Shown one piece after another: positions 26,551 to 34,933 of a stretch of DNA of 64,000 bases. The DNA comes from Pseudorhodoplanes sp. (GTDB taxonomy: Bacteria > Pseudomonadota > Alphaproteobacteria > Rhizobiales > Xanthobacteraceae), in contig JAVSMS010000001.1 in NCBI GenBank assembly GCA_032027085.1, positions 2,687,126-2,751,125 of the forward strand, in the 5' to 3' direction. The position numbers and the translations under genes are program-made. The stretch's first letter is position 1. Each line of letters starts with the position of its first letter. The notes beneath the pieces were generated by a model. The model ran no database searches. It saw only the letters and a program-made list of their open reading frames with translations, and was not told the DNA's origin.

Positions 26551-26844
26551 ATGCTGTTGGGTGATCTGATTGCACGTTTTGATGATGAAGCTGTCGTGGC
26601 CGAGGCCCTTCTGTCGCTTGATGATCTGCATTTGACGGCGCGCATTCGCGAAGCCGCTACGCAGGAGGGGATCACTGCCGGCGAGTTTGCAAGTGCCGCT
26701 GTGCAGCAGTTTTCCTCGGCCGCGAGTGACGAGGAATGGGTCACGGTGATCGGCCAGATGGGGCAATCAACCGAACCCGGACTGGTGTTGCTGCGCCGGT
26801 CGCTGATCTGGGCGTTGGCATTGAAGCCCGCGGGACGCGCATGA
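26551..26844 (+). CDS. Small protein of unknown function in the nar operon
   Basis: 97 residues, starting 9 bases after the rotamase stop, with moderate helix content and no signal peptide, cysteines or clear motif. It sits between the rotamase and moeA genes. The spacing and strand favour a real gene co-expressed with nitrate reductase, but I do not recognise its family; a role in reductase maturation would be guesswork. Confidence 0.65.
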   Translation: MLLGDLIARFDDEAVVAEALLSLDDLHLTARIREAATQEGITAGEFASAAVQQFSSAASDEEWVTVIGQMGQSTEPGLVLLRRSLIWALALKPAGRA

Positions 26845-26881
26845 TCGCGTTCGCTAGTGACACGCCGCGCCAGCCGGCCGA

Positions 26882-28171
26882 ATGGCAATGATCATCGCGA
26901 TCCCCGCTTCCGTCTCGCCTGAATGCGGCTGCGAATTGCCGGCACAGCAGCGGCTCGTTTCGATCGCAGAGGCGCTTGCGGCGATTGTGGACGGTGTCGG
27001 ACCGGTCTCTGGCATAGAGATTCTGCCGGTAGCGCAGGCGCGAGGCCGTGTCATCGCTACGCCGGTTGCGAGCGAGATGCCGCTGCCGCGTTTCGACAAC
27101 TCGGCCATGGATGGTTATGCAATCCATGGCGACGATATATCCCGCGCCGCGCCGTTGCGCCTGACGGACCGGATTGCGGCGGGGCATAGGGAGGTTGCGG
27201 CACTGGCCGCCGGCACGACGGTGCAGATTCTGACCGGTGCACCTGTCCCGGCCGGCGTGGCCGCCGTCGTGCCGCATGAACAGACACGACGCGCCGGCAA
27301 CGACGTTATTATCGAATCTCCAATTGCACTTGGCGACAACATCCGCCGGGCAGGCGAAGATATGGTGGCGGGGCAGCCGCTCCTGCAGGCGGGGACTCGG
27401 CTCGATCCGCGGCACATCGCATTGCTGCTGGCAGCTGGGCTCATCCATGTTCCGGTGACACCGCGCGTGCGGCTCGGCTTACTGTCAACCGGCGACGAAT
27501 TGGTTTCGGCTGGAGAGGCACTTGGGGCGCATCATATCGTCGATACCAACCGGCCGTTGCTCTCGGCATTGCTCGCAGTGCCCGACGTCGAGTTGCACGA
27601 TTTCGGGATTGTCGAGGATTCCCGGAAGGCTGCGTCTGAGCGAATCCGGGATGCCGCCGCCAAAACAGACCTGCTGATCACGACCGGCGGCATTTGCGGC
27701 AGCGATGCCGATCATATCGCTCCGGCCATTTGCGCGGCTGGCGGCACCTGTCGCCAGCTAAAGGTCGCGCTGCGTCCCGGCAAACCCATCGGAATCGGCC
27801 GTCTGCATGCGACGCGTATCATGTGCCTGCCGGGAAATCCGCTGTCAGCCTTGGTGACGGCGGTTCTGTTTCTGCGGCCTCTGCTGCGGGCGCTCGCAGG
27901 CGAACAGCCGAAAGAGCTTTCCGGCATTGCCGCTGTCGCGGGCGAAGTCTTTCGCCACAGCCCAGGCCGAACGGAATTCGTCCCGGTGATCGTGACGTCG
28001 TCGATCGACGCGTGGGGCCGCCCGCGGGTAGCGTCGCTGCCGCGCGGATCACATCGTCTGCTGTCGCTGGTGAAGGCGGACGGCCTTGCCGAACTGCCCG
28101 AGAACTCCGGCGACATATTGCCGGGCGAGACCGTGAAGTTTCATCCGTTCATCAGCGGGTTCGCCCTGTAG
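26882..28171 (+). CDS. moeA: Molybdopterin molybdenumtransferase MoeA
   Basis: 429 residues with the four-domain MoeA layout. PLPRFDNSAMDGYAI (about residues 65-79) is the family signature, and LLITTGGICGSDADHI and CLPGNPLSALVT carry the MPT-AMP/molybdate site. It inserts molybdate into adenylylated molybdopterin, the last step before Moco. It ends the nar cluster and could equally serve the two other molybdenum enzymes of the next region. Start at 26882; the ATG at 26888 is an alternative. Confidence 0.95.
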   Translation: MAMIIAIPASVSPECGCELPAQQRLVSIAEALAAIVDGVGPVSGIEILPVAQARGRVIATPVASEMPLPRFDNSAMDGYAIHGDDISRAAPLRLTDRIAAGHREVAALAAGTTVQILTGAPVPAGVAAVVPHEQTRRAGNDVIIESPIALGDNIRRAGEDMVAGQPLLQAGTRLDPRHIALLLAAGLIHVPVTPRVRLGLLSTGDELVSAGEALGAHHIVDTNRPLLSALLAVPDVELHDFGIVEDSRKAASERIRDAAAKTDLLITTGGICGSDADHIAPAICAAGGTCRQLKVALRPGKPIGIGRLHATRIMCLPGNPLSALVTAVLFLRPLLRALAGEQPKELSGIAAVAGEVFRHSPGRTEFVPVIVTSSIDAWGRPRVASLPRGSHRLLSLVKADGLAELPENSGDILPGETVKFHPFISGFAL

Positions 28172-28205
28172 ACGGAGTCTGCTGCGTCGTAACGACAAAT
28201 GCTGC

Positions 28206-28242
28206 ATAAAAAAGACCGCATGCCGACAGTTCGATGTTGGCA
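28206..28242 (-). terminator. Probable intrinsic terminator for the minus-strand Mo enzyme gene
   Basis: On the minus strand, an 8-bp stem (TGCCAACA / TGTCGGCA, one G-U pair) with a 6-base loop at 28242-28221 is followed after a few bases by a run of Ts (28214-28207 region). It lies ~70 bases beyond the stop of the gene at 28313 and faces the end of moeA. Confidence 0.5.
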
Positions 28243-28312
28243 CACGGTCCTAGGGCACCCGGCGACTAGGGAGAGGTCTTGTGCCAGGTGTCGTCAATCG
28301 CAGGCAGAGTCT

Positions 28313-30469
28313 TCATTGCGGAGCGGTGGCAGGAGCCACGCGGCACAGCAAGGCGCGCAACTGATAAGTGCCCATGGCGGGGTCGTAGGGCGGCTGATTG
28401 TCGGTGAGCAGGTTCACATTCGACTGCCAAACGCCGTATTCCGGCCCCGGCTGATCCGGAAACCACCACGCGTGCTGGGCGCTGACGACACGGGGATCGA
28501 TTCCTTTGGTCAGCTTCACCTTTTGTCGCATGCGGCCACGCCGGGTTTCGATCCACATCCAGCCGCCGTTGACGATTCCATACTTGGCGGCGGTCTCGGG
28601 ATGGATTTCGGCGATCGGATCGCGATGCGCCTTTCGCAGCTTGTCGATCTGGCGATGTTCTGAATTGAAGTAATGCGGAATGCGTCCGCCGGTGGTCAGG
28701 ACCAGCGGAAATTCCTTGGCGACCTCCGGTGCGCTGATCGGAGTTTCCGGCGCTTCGACATAATAGGGCAGGGGTGAATAGCCGAACTGTTCCAGGCGCG
28801 TTGAGTAGAGCTCGATCTTTCCAGTCGGCGTGCGGAATCCGCCTTGCTCGAATTTGCGGTATTTGATCGGAATATTGACGAAGCCGCGTTGTTTCAATTC
28901 GTCGAACGTGATGCCAAGGCCGCCGGCGGCGAGCTGGGCATCCAGCACCTCCTCGACCGACTCGGTGCAGACCGGCAACTTCATCCTGCGCGCCAGTTCG
29001 ACGAAGATCTCCTCGTCGGACTTGCACTCATGCGTGCGCACCGCTTTCTGATTGGCCAGTACGACATTCGCGGCGATCGTCGGCAGACCAGCGATCTGGT
29101 TAATCTCAGGCCAGGAGGCCGCCGGAAGCACGATGTCGGCGAGCTCCGCCGTCGGCGTCATGAACAGATCGGCGCAGATCATGAAGTCGAGCTTCATTAG
29201 CGCTTCATAGGCAGTCGAGGCGTTGGCGAAGGTGGTCAGCGTGTTGTTTCCGAAGACCAGGAAGGCTCTTACCCGATATGGCTTGCCGTCACGCATCGCC
29301 TCGATGAGCGTTGGAATATGTGCTGCCGGCAGGTCGGCGCCTTCTCCCCCGAGGAGCTTGAAGCGATCGCCGCCAAGCCGTTTGGCGCTGGCTTCAGGTG
29401 TAAGGTTTTCGATCAGGCTCGGAAAGCGCCCGAGCCCGTGCATGCCGAATACCCACCCGCCGGGCACATCGATATTGCCGGTAAGTACGGGCAGCATCGA
29501 GGTGGCGCGGATCGTCTGGATGCATTTCGGTGTGTGTTCGAGTGCACAACCCCATTCGAGCATTCCCGGCCGTGCCTGCCCGAACATCCGCGCGGCGGCG
29601 CGGATCTTGTCTGCCGGCACCCAGGTGATCGGCTCGGCCCATTCAGGCGTATGTTGCTTAACGCATTCGGCCAGTTGCTCGAAGCCGTGGGTCCATTGAC
29701 GGACGAAGGGCTCGTCATACAGCCGCTCGCCGATGATGACGTGGAGCATGGCGAGCGCCAGCGCGTCGTCGGCGCCGGGGCGGACCTGCAGCCATAGCTT
29801 GGCGCGCTTGGCGAGTTCGGTCTCGCGCGGATCGATGACGATGATGTTCGGGTCGTGCGCCAGCGCTTCGCGCACGGTAAAGCGTGTCTCGCCATCGGGG
29901 CCGGAATTGAGCGGATTGTGACCCCAGAACATGATGCATTTGGGCGGCACGTTGCCGGTGTAGTCGCAAACCGGCAAGTCGCCCATGGTGAGGATGGTGG
30001 TATTGACGCGCGGGTGGAAGCACTGCGCGAAGCCCGGCTCACACCAGTTAGGCGTGCCCAGTGCGTGACCGAAGCGGGACACCCAGCGGATGTGATGACG
30101 TCCGGTGCCGGTGCCAAGCGCAATCGATTCCGGGCCGGACTCTTCGCGGATCGCAAGCAGCTTTTCGCTGATCTCGTTCAGCGCCTCGTCCCAGGAGATG
30201 CGTTGCCAGCGGCCGGAGCCGCGCTCGCCGAGACGGCGCATCGGGTATTTCAGACGATCGGGGTGATAGACCAGATCCTTCGTCACCGTTCCGATCGGGC
30301 AAAGGCGGCCATGATTGAGCGGCGAGTCAGGATCGCCTTCGACCTTCACCAGCACGCCGTCCTGCACATGCATCAGCACGCCGCAGCCGCCATGACATGA
30401 GCGGCACACGCTCTTGAGGACGGTCGTGGACGAGTTTGTGCCGGTGATGTGCGGTTGGTGAATGTTCAT
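28313..30469 (-). CDS. Molybdopterin oxidoreductase, acetylene-hydratase-like branch
   Basis: 718 residues from the ATG at 30469, preceded by GGAGAG; the open frame to 30517 would begin upstream of the predicted transcription start. The [4Fe-4S] motif is C-x2-C-x3-C-x27-C (Cys22, 25, 29, 57) in VCRSCHGGCGVLMHV. Cys150 in GFAQCFHPRV sits where formate dehydrogenases and acetylene hydratase bind Mo through Cys/Sec. The C-terminal MGD-binding domain (~600-718) is present. The N-terminal pattern is typical of the acetylene-hydratase-like subgroup, but His follows the second cluster Cys where Pelobacter acetylene hydratase has its catalytic Asp. No Tat signal, so cytoplasmic. Promoter element copy 1 lies 56 bases upstream. 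The reaction is unknown. Confidence 0.85.
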   Translation of the reverse strand: MNIHQPHITGTNSSTTVLKSVCRSCHGGCGVLMHVQDGVLVKVEGDPDSPLNHGRLCPIGTVTKDLVYHPDRLKYPMRRLGERGSGRWQRISWDEALNEISEKLLAIREESGPESIALGTGTGRHHIRWVSRFGHALGTPNWCEPGFAQCFHPRVNTTILTMGDLPVCDYTGNVPPKCIMFWGHNPLNSGPDGETRFTVREALAHDPNIIVIDPRETELAKRAKLWLQVRPGADDALALAMLHVIIGERLYDEPFVRQWTHGFEQLAECVKQHTPEWAEPITWVPADKIRAAARMFGQARPGMLEWGCALEHTPKCIQTIRATSMLPVLTGNIDVPGGWVFGMHGLGRFPSLIENLTPEASAKRLGGDRFKLLGGEGADLPAAHIPTLIEAMRDGKPYRVRAFLVFGNNTLTTFANASTAYEALMKLDFMICADLFMTPTAELADIVLPAASWPEINQIAGLPTIAANVVLANQKAVRTHECKSDEEIFVELARRMKLPVCTESVEEVLDAQLAAGGLGITFDELKQRGFVNIPIKYRKFEQGGFRTPTGKIELYSTRLEQFGYSPLPYYVEAPETPISAPEVAKEFPLVLTTGGRIPHYFNSEHRQIDKLRKAHRDPIAEIHPETAAKYGIVNGGWMWIETRRGRMRQKVKLTKGIDPRVVSAQHAWWFPDQPGPEYGVWQSNVNLLTDNQPPYDPAMGTYQLRALLCRVAPATAPQ

Positions 30470-30524
30470 TCTGCTCTCCGGGCGCATGGTCGCGCTGGTT
30501 TGGAAAAATTCTACCAAGGAGAGC

Positions 30525-30573
30525 GATCGCCAAGTTATGCAGAATGAGAAAGGACCGATAGTATTTGGCGATC
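30525..30573 (-). promoter_or_regulatory. 49-bp regulon element, copy 1 (before the acetylene-hydratase-like gene)
   Basis: Read on the minus strand from 30573: GATCGCC at 1-7, ATC at 15-17 (so GAT-N11-ATC, a LysR T-N11-A dyad), TCTGCAT at 31-37 and GATC at 46-49. This copy also has a 9-bp inverted repeat at its ends (GATCGCCAA / TTGGCGATC). Exactly 11 bases after it is TAGAAT (30513-30508), a 5/6 -10 hexamer, which predicts a start near 30501 and a leader of ~32 bases. It overlaps the last two bases of the upstream cobW-like stop codon. Confidence 0.85.
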
Positions 30574-31669
30574 AGGCTGGGCCCTGCGCCCGTGCGCGGG
30601 CGGCCGCGGTGCGTGCGGCAACACGATCAAGCAACGCGATCATGTCCTCGATTTCGGACCGCTCAAAGCCTTGCGTGATGAACACGATCTTGCTGCGGCG
30701 GTCGGCGTCGGGCCAGCGGTCGAGCCAGGCCAGATTGTGCAGCAGATGCTGGGCGCCCTGAATGACCGCGGGCCGCTCGGGCTCTTCGGCGACATGAATG
30801 ATGCCCTTCACCCGCAGAAGGCTTGGCCCCAGATTCTGCTGAAGTGAATCGAGCAGGAGCCGCAACGCCTCGCGCGCGATCGGCTGCTCCCGCACAAAGC
30901 AGAACGAAGCAATGTCGCGGTCATGCGGGTGGTGATCGTGATCGTGGTCATCGTCCGGGCCGTGCGCATGATCGAAGTGCGCATGCGGTGCATAGGCGGC
31001 TTCATTGAGCCAGGAGCGCACGTCGGCGGAAGCAGAGTCCGGATCGAATCCGGTCCTTTGGAGCAGCGCGACGGCGTCGAAGTCGGGCGCGTCACTCCAA
31101 GTGATGCGCGCCCCCGGATTCAGCCGGCGCAACCGCCCCACAAGCTCCGTCGCGACCGTCTTCGCCTGGTCGGCGGCGAGCAGATCGCGTTTGGTGATCA
31201 GGATGTGATCGGCGAGCGCAACCTGGCGCACCGCCTCGATATGGGTATCGAGGGTCCCGGGACCGTTCACCGCGTCCACGATGGCGATAACCGCGCCTAC
31301 GCGATAGAGACCAGCCAAGGTCGGGTCAGACAGGAAGGCCTGCAGCACCGGCGCCGGGTCGGCGAGGCCAGAGGTCTCGATGACGAGGCGATCGAAATTC
31401 GGAATCTCGCCGGCTTCACGTGCGTGGTAAAGTCGGTTGAGTGTCGCGACCAGATCGCCGAACACGGTGCAGCACAGGCAGCCGTTCTCCAGCACCATGA
31501 TGGTGTCGTCGCTGCGTGTGACCAGCGCATGATCGAGGCCGACCTCGCCGAATTCGTTGATCACCACGGCGGTGTGGGTCATGCCCGGGTCGCGCAGCGC
31601 GCGGTTGAGCAGCGTCGTCTTCCCGCTGCCAAGAAAGCCGGTAAGGATCGTGACCGGAGTATGCGGCAT
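30572..31669 (-). CDS. CobW/COG0523 family GTP-dependent metallochaperone
   Basis: Start at the ATG at 31669 (365 residues) with GAGG just upstream; an ATG four codons earlier is less favoured. The Walker A motif is GFLGSGKTT (about residues 10-18), the metal-binding CxCC is in LENGCLCCTVFGD (~66-78), TKRD serves as the guanine-specific motif, and a His/Asp-rich loop (HAHFDHAHGPDDDHDHDHH) at ~235-255 precedes the CobW C-terminal domain. These proteins deliver Zn, Co or other metals to client enzymes. It sits between the M24 hydrolase and the Mo enzyme on the same strand, so either could be its client; the nitrile-hydratase activators are relatives. Confidence 0.92.
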   Translation of the reverse strand: MPHTPVTILTGFLGSGKTTLLNRALRDPGMTHTAVVINEFGEVGLDHALVTRSDDTIMVLENGCLCCTVFGDLVATLNRLYHAREAGEIPNFDRLVIETSGLADPAPVLQAFLSDPTLAGLYRVGAVIAIVDAVNGPGTLDTHIEAVRQVALADHILITKRDLLAADQAKTVATELVGRLRRLNPGARITWSDAPDFDAVALLQRTGFDPDSASADVRSWLNEAAYAPHAHFDHAHGPDDDHDHDHHPHDRDIASFCFVREQPIAREALRLLLDSLQQNLGPSLLRVKGIIHVAEEPERPAVIQGAQHLLHNLAWLDRWPDADRRSKIVFITQGFERSEIEDMIALLDRVAARTAAARARAQGPA

Positions 31670-31788
31670 CGTGCCTCGCAATTGGCCCTATGCCCGCACC
31701 CGCACTGGGCATGCACCCTCTAATCTTACATAGAGAAGTGGGAGGCCGGGACAAGCCCAGCCCCGCACACGACGCCGTGCAACGGGCG

Positions 31789-33042
31789 TCAAAACACCTC
31801 GCAGCCGGGTAGGCCGCAGGAGATCAGGCGATCGGACGGGAAGTTGGTGATGATTTCGCAACCGTCCTTGGTCACCACGACCTCTTCCTCGATGCGGGCG
31901 GCGCCGGAGCCATCCTCGGCGCCTTTCCAGGTCTCGAGCGCGAACACCATGCCTTCCTTGAGCGGGGTGTTCTGGCCGGTATAGCGCTTGGAGATGATCG
32001 GCCGCTCCCATAGCGAAAGCCCGACCCCGTGCCCGTATTGCAGAAGAAAAGCTTCGGCCTCGTCGCGATAACCGAAGTCGCGGGCGTCCGGCCAGACCTG
32101 CGCGACTTGGTCGGGCGTCACGCCGGGCCGGATCATGTCGATCGACGCGCTGATCCATTTCGACGCGGTCTCGTAAGCGTCGATCTGATGCTTGTTCGGC
32201 TCCCCACAAATGAATGTGCGATAATAGCAGGTGCGGTAGCCGTTGAACGAATGCATGATGTCGAGGAACACCATGTCGCCCGGCTGGATGATGCGGTCGG
32301 AGAAGGTGTGGGAATGCGGCCGTCCGCGCGGGCCCGATACCGAATTGACGCATTCGACACGCTCGGAGCCCATGCGGAACAGCCGATCGTGTGCGATCGC
32401 CACCAACTCGTTCTCGCGCGTGCCTGGCCTGATGGCCCTTGCGATATCGACATAGGTGGCGTCGACCATGGCGCAGGCCATTTTCAGCAGTTCGATCTCG
32501 TCAGCGGTCTTGACCTCGCGCGCGTCGAGCATCGCCTGCTGCCCGTCGACCACCTCGATGCCTTCCTTTTCGAGTGCCCGCAGCATCGGCAATTCCATGA
32601 TGTCGATGCCGATCGGTTCCTTCTCGATGCCGAAATGGACCAGCGCCTTCTTGATCTGCTTGGCGAAGTCGCCCTGCACGTTCATCTGCAGGGGTAATCC
32701 GCCCTGCATGGTGGAGATCGGGGCCGCAACATTGTCGGCGATCCAGGGCGACGACAAACGCTTGGCGGGGGGCGCCGGATCCCACAGGAACGGCGCGCCT
32801 TCGACCGGGCACAGTGCGTAGCGCATGAACTTGTCGCGCGCCCATTCGCCGATATGGGTTCCGGTGATGTAACGGATATTGTCGAAATTGAAGGCGATGA
32901 CGCCGCCCAGGCCCGCGTGGCGGATGGCACTTTGTGCGCGCTTGAGGCGCTCCTTCACCAGCCGGTCGTAGTCGATGCCCTTTTCCCAGTCCTTGGCGAT
33001 CATTCCCCAGGATGCGGTTGCCTGCGGTCGATTGTACTTCAT
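31789..33042 (-). CDS. M24 family (creatinase/Xaa-Pro dipeptidase fold) hydrolase lacking a metal ligand
   Basis: 417 residues: creatinase N-terminal domain (~30-170) and pita-bread catalytic domain (~185-405). Of the five usual dinuclear-metal ligands, Asp261 (VFLDIMH), His338 (QYGHGVGL), Glu370 (FALETW) and a Glu at 385-387 are present, but the second Asp is absent: TCYYRTF replaces the usual Asp-Ile-x-Arg-Thr. Creatinase, a metal-free C-N hydrolase, has also lost metal ligands, so a non-peptidase C-N or lyase reaction is possible. It is first in the left arm, with promoter element copy 2 ~98 bases upstream, and probably co-transcribed with the cobW-like gene. Confidence 0.88.
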   Translation of the reverse strand: MKYNRPQATASWGMIAKDWEKGIDYDRLVKERLKRAQSAIRHAGLGGVIAFNFDNIRYITGTHIGEWARDKFMRYALCPVEGAPFLWDPAPPAKRLSSPWIADNVAAPISTMQGGLPLQMNVQGDFAKQIKKALVHFGIEKEPIGIDIMELPMLRALEKEGIEVVDGQQAMLDAREVKTADEIELLKMACAMVDATYVDIARAIRPGTRENELVAIAHDRLFRMGSERVECVNSVSGPRGRPHSHTFSDRIIQPGDMVFLDIMHSFNGYRTCYYRTFICGEPNKHQIDAYETASKWISASIDMIRPGVTPDQVAQVWPDARDFGYRDEAEAFLLQYGHGVGLSLWERPIISKRYTGQNTPLKEGMVFALETWKGAEDGSGAARIEEEVVVTKDGCEIITNFPSDRLISCGLPGCEVF

Positions 33043-33139
33043 GCATCATCCTCGCAATTGTCTCGCCCGCGGGATCAGCGGCTTCGACTGTGTCATTAGA
33101 AGCAAACGGGCTGAACTCTGGCCAGTTTATTCAGTCTGC

Positions 33140-33188
33140 GATCGCCCTGTAATGCAGAGTGAGAAAACACTGATAGTTTAATGCGATC
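33140..33188 (-). promoter_or_regulatory. 49-bp regulon element, copy 2 (before the M24 hydrolase)
   Basis: Read on the minus strand from 33188: GATCGC at 1-6, ATC at 15-17, TCTGCAT at 31-37, GATC at 46-49; ends GATCGC/GCGATC form an inverted repeat. It is identical to copy 1 at 38 of 49 positions. Ten bases after it is TAAACT, a 4/6 -10 hexamer, predicting a start near 33117 and a leader of ~75 bases. Confidence 0.85.
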
Positions 33189-33458
33189 ATTGCCATAAAA
33201 ACTTGTCGGACTTGAACCGAATCGCGCGATCGATATCCGCCAACCAAGCGGTGCTCGACAGCGCGCATCTTCGATCGGCTAGAATATTCAGAGACCTAAA
33301 GAACAAGCCACACTCCGCAGAGCCTGAGCAGCCATCCCGAGAGAGACGGCTGCTCGTCCTCGCCGCCGGCTCTCCGGGCGGGCATTGTTTTTCCAGCGGA
33401 AATTCAGTTTACCCACCGCGTTTTGGCACCGCGCCCAGCATTCTTAGCACTGGCGCCC

Positions 33459-33507
33459 GATCGCCAGTATCGATCATTTTTCCAAAAATCTGCATCAGTT
33501 TTTGATC
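33459..33507 (+). promoter_or_regulatory. 49-bp regulon element, copy 3 (before livK)
   Basis: Read on the plus strand: GATCGCCAG at 1-9, ATC at 15-17 (GAT-N11-ATC), TCTGCAT at 31-37, GATC at 46-49. It is identical to copy 4 at 41 of 49 positions without gaps. Eleven bases after it is TAAAAT (33519-33524), a 5/6 -10 hexamer, predicting a start near 33531 and a ~150-base leader to livK. Confidence 0.87.
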
Positions 33508-33682
33508 GGTCCGAACTGTAAAATTGATCGATGACAAGCCGCAAGGCGATCGCAGATGCCATCATTTCCTTAAAGTTGCCGACGCTCATGCGTGCGCTGG
33601 GCGGCAGAAGCAACTGATGGTTGTTGGGCTCGCCTGCGAACGCTAGGCGGGTTTGGGAAGTGTCAAAATTCAAGGAGGGATC

Positions 33683-34897
33683 ATGAGCTTCATAGGAATG
33701 TCCGGCGCGAGACTGACACGCCGCGCAGTCGTCATTGGTGCGGCGATGACGCTGGGGCTTGCCGCCACTCCTGCGGTCTCGCAGACAATCAAGATTGGCA
33801 TGATCCTGACTTACTCGGGGCGCGATGCCGCGCTCGGCGAGCAGATTGATCGCGCCGTCAACCTGTACGTCAAGCTGCACGAGAAAGACCTGCCGCCCGG
33901 CGTCAAGGTTGAACTGATCAAGCGTGACGATACCGGCGTCAATCCTGACCTTGCCAAGCGGCTTGCGCAGGAGCTTGTGCTTCGCGATCAGGTGCAGATT
34001 CTGACCGGCGGACAATGGACGCCGAACGCGATGGCGGTTGCCGCGCTGACCAAGCAGGCGAAGGTGCCCTTCGTCACCATGACCGCGGGCGGCAGCGCGG
34101 TGACATTGCAATCGCCTTACGTCGTGCGGACCGGCTGGACGCTGTGGCAGACCAGCTATCCGTTGGGCGTGTGGGCGGCGAAGCAAGGCTGGAAGAATGC
34201 CTACACGGTGGTGAGCGACTTTGCTCCCGGGCATGACGGCGAGGCTGCTTTCATCAAGGGCTTTACCGAAGGCGGCGGCACGATCGCCGGCTCGGTGCGC
34301 ATCGCGCTGAAGACAACCGACTATCTGCCGTATTTCCAGAAGGTGAAAGACGCAAATCCGGACGTCGTTTATGTGTTCAATCCCGGTGGTCCGCAGGCCA
34401 CTGCCTTCATGAAGGCGTTCGACGACGTCGGCATCGTCAAGTCGAAGATCAAGCTGATCGGCCCGGCCGACATCACCTACGATGAGGAATTACCGAATAT
34501 GGGCCGCAGCGCCCTCGGTGTGGTCACGCTCGGTCAGTATTCGCCGGCGGCGACGCGCAAGAGCAATCTCGAATTCGTTGCCGCCTGGAAAAAGGAATAC
34601 GGTGCCGATTCGGTTCCCACCTTCTTCGGCATGGCGGGCTGGGACGGCATGCGCGCGATCTTCGATGCCATTAAAGCGCAGAAGGGCAAGATCGACCCCG
34701 ATGCGACTATGAAATTCCTGCGGAGCTGGTCGAGTCCGGACAGTCCGCGCGGGCCGATCCGGCTCGATGAGGCGGGTGATCTGGTGCAGAACCTGTATCT
34801 GCGCCGGGTGGAGGAGAAGAACGGGGTTCTCGTCAACATTGAGTTCGAAACGGTCGGCCAGTTTGGCGATCCGTGGAAGACCTTCAACAAGAAATAG
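33683..34897 (+). CDS. ABC transporter substrate-binding protein (LivK/HAAT type)
   Basis: 404 residues from the ATG at 33683, set by a strong AAGGAGGG site; an upstream ATG at 33653 lacks one. The N-terminus MSFIGMSGARLTRRAVVIGAAM is a signal sequence, possibly Tat, with cleavage near AVSQ (~34). The mature part is a type I periplasmic binding protein (Peripla_BP_6) beginning TIKIGMILTYSGRDAALG. In hydroxylated aromatic regulons such proteins often bind benzoates, phenylacetates or amides rather than amino acids. It leads the importer operon under promoter element copy 3. Confidence 0.92.
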   Translation: MSFIGMSGARLTRRAVVIGAAMTLGLAATPAVSQTIKIGMILTYSGRDAALGEQIDRAVNLYVKLHEKDLPPGVKVELIKRDDTGVNPDLAKRLAQELVLRDQVQILTGGQWTPNAMAVAALTKQAKVPFVTMTAGGSAVTLQSPYVVRTGWTLWQTSYPLGVWAAKQGWKNAYTVVSDFAPGHDGEAAFIKGFTEGGGTIAGSVRIALKTTDYLPYFQKVKDANPDVVYVFNPGGPQATAFMKAFDDVGIVKSKIKLIGPADITYDEELPNMGRSALGVVTLGQYSPAATRKSNLEFVAAWKKEYGADSVPTFFGMAGWDGMRAIFDAIKAQKGKIDPDATMKFLRSWSSPDSPRGPIRLDEAGDLVQNLYLRRVEEKNGVLVNIEFETVGQFGDPWKTFNKK

Positions 34898-34933
34898 GAA
34901 CAAGCGTACGCAGACAACGCCGGGCTCAACACC

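Larger units (their letters stand above)
33043..33682. other. Divergent control region between the two arms
   Basis: These 640 bases carry two 49-bp regulon elements pointing outward (copy 2 at 33140-33188 toward the M24 gene, copy 3 at 33459-33507 toward livK). The ~270 bases between them show no gene I can support. AAGGAGGGATC at 33671-33682 is an unusually strong ribosome site for livK. Confidence 0.7.

Noticed and set aside
33530-33616. A 28-codon open frame just after the copy 3 promoter
   Set aside because: It begins at about the predicted transcription start, so it would be leaderless, and it shows no recognisable sequence; support is too weak.
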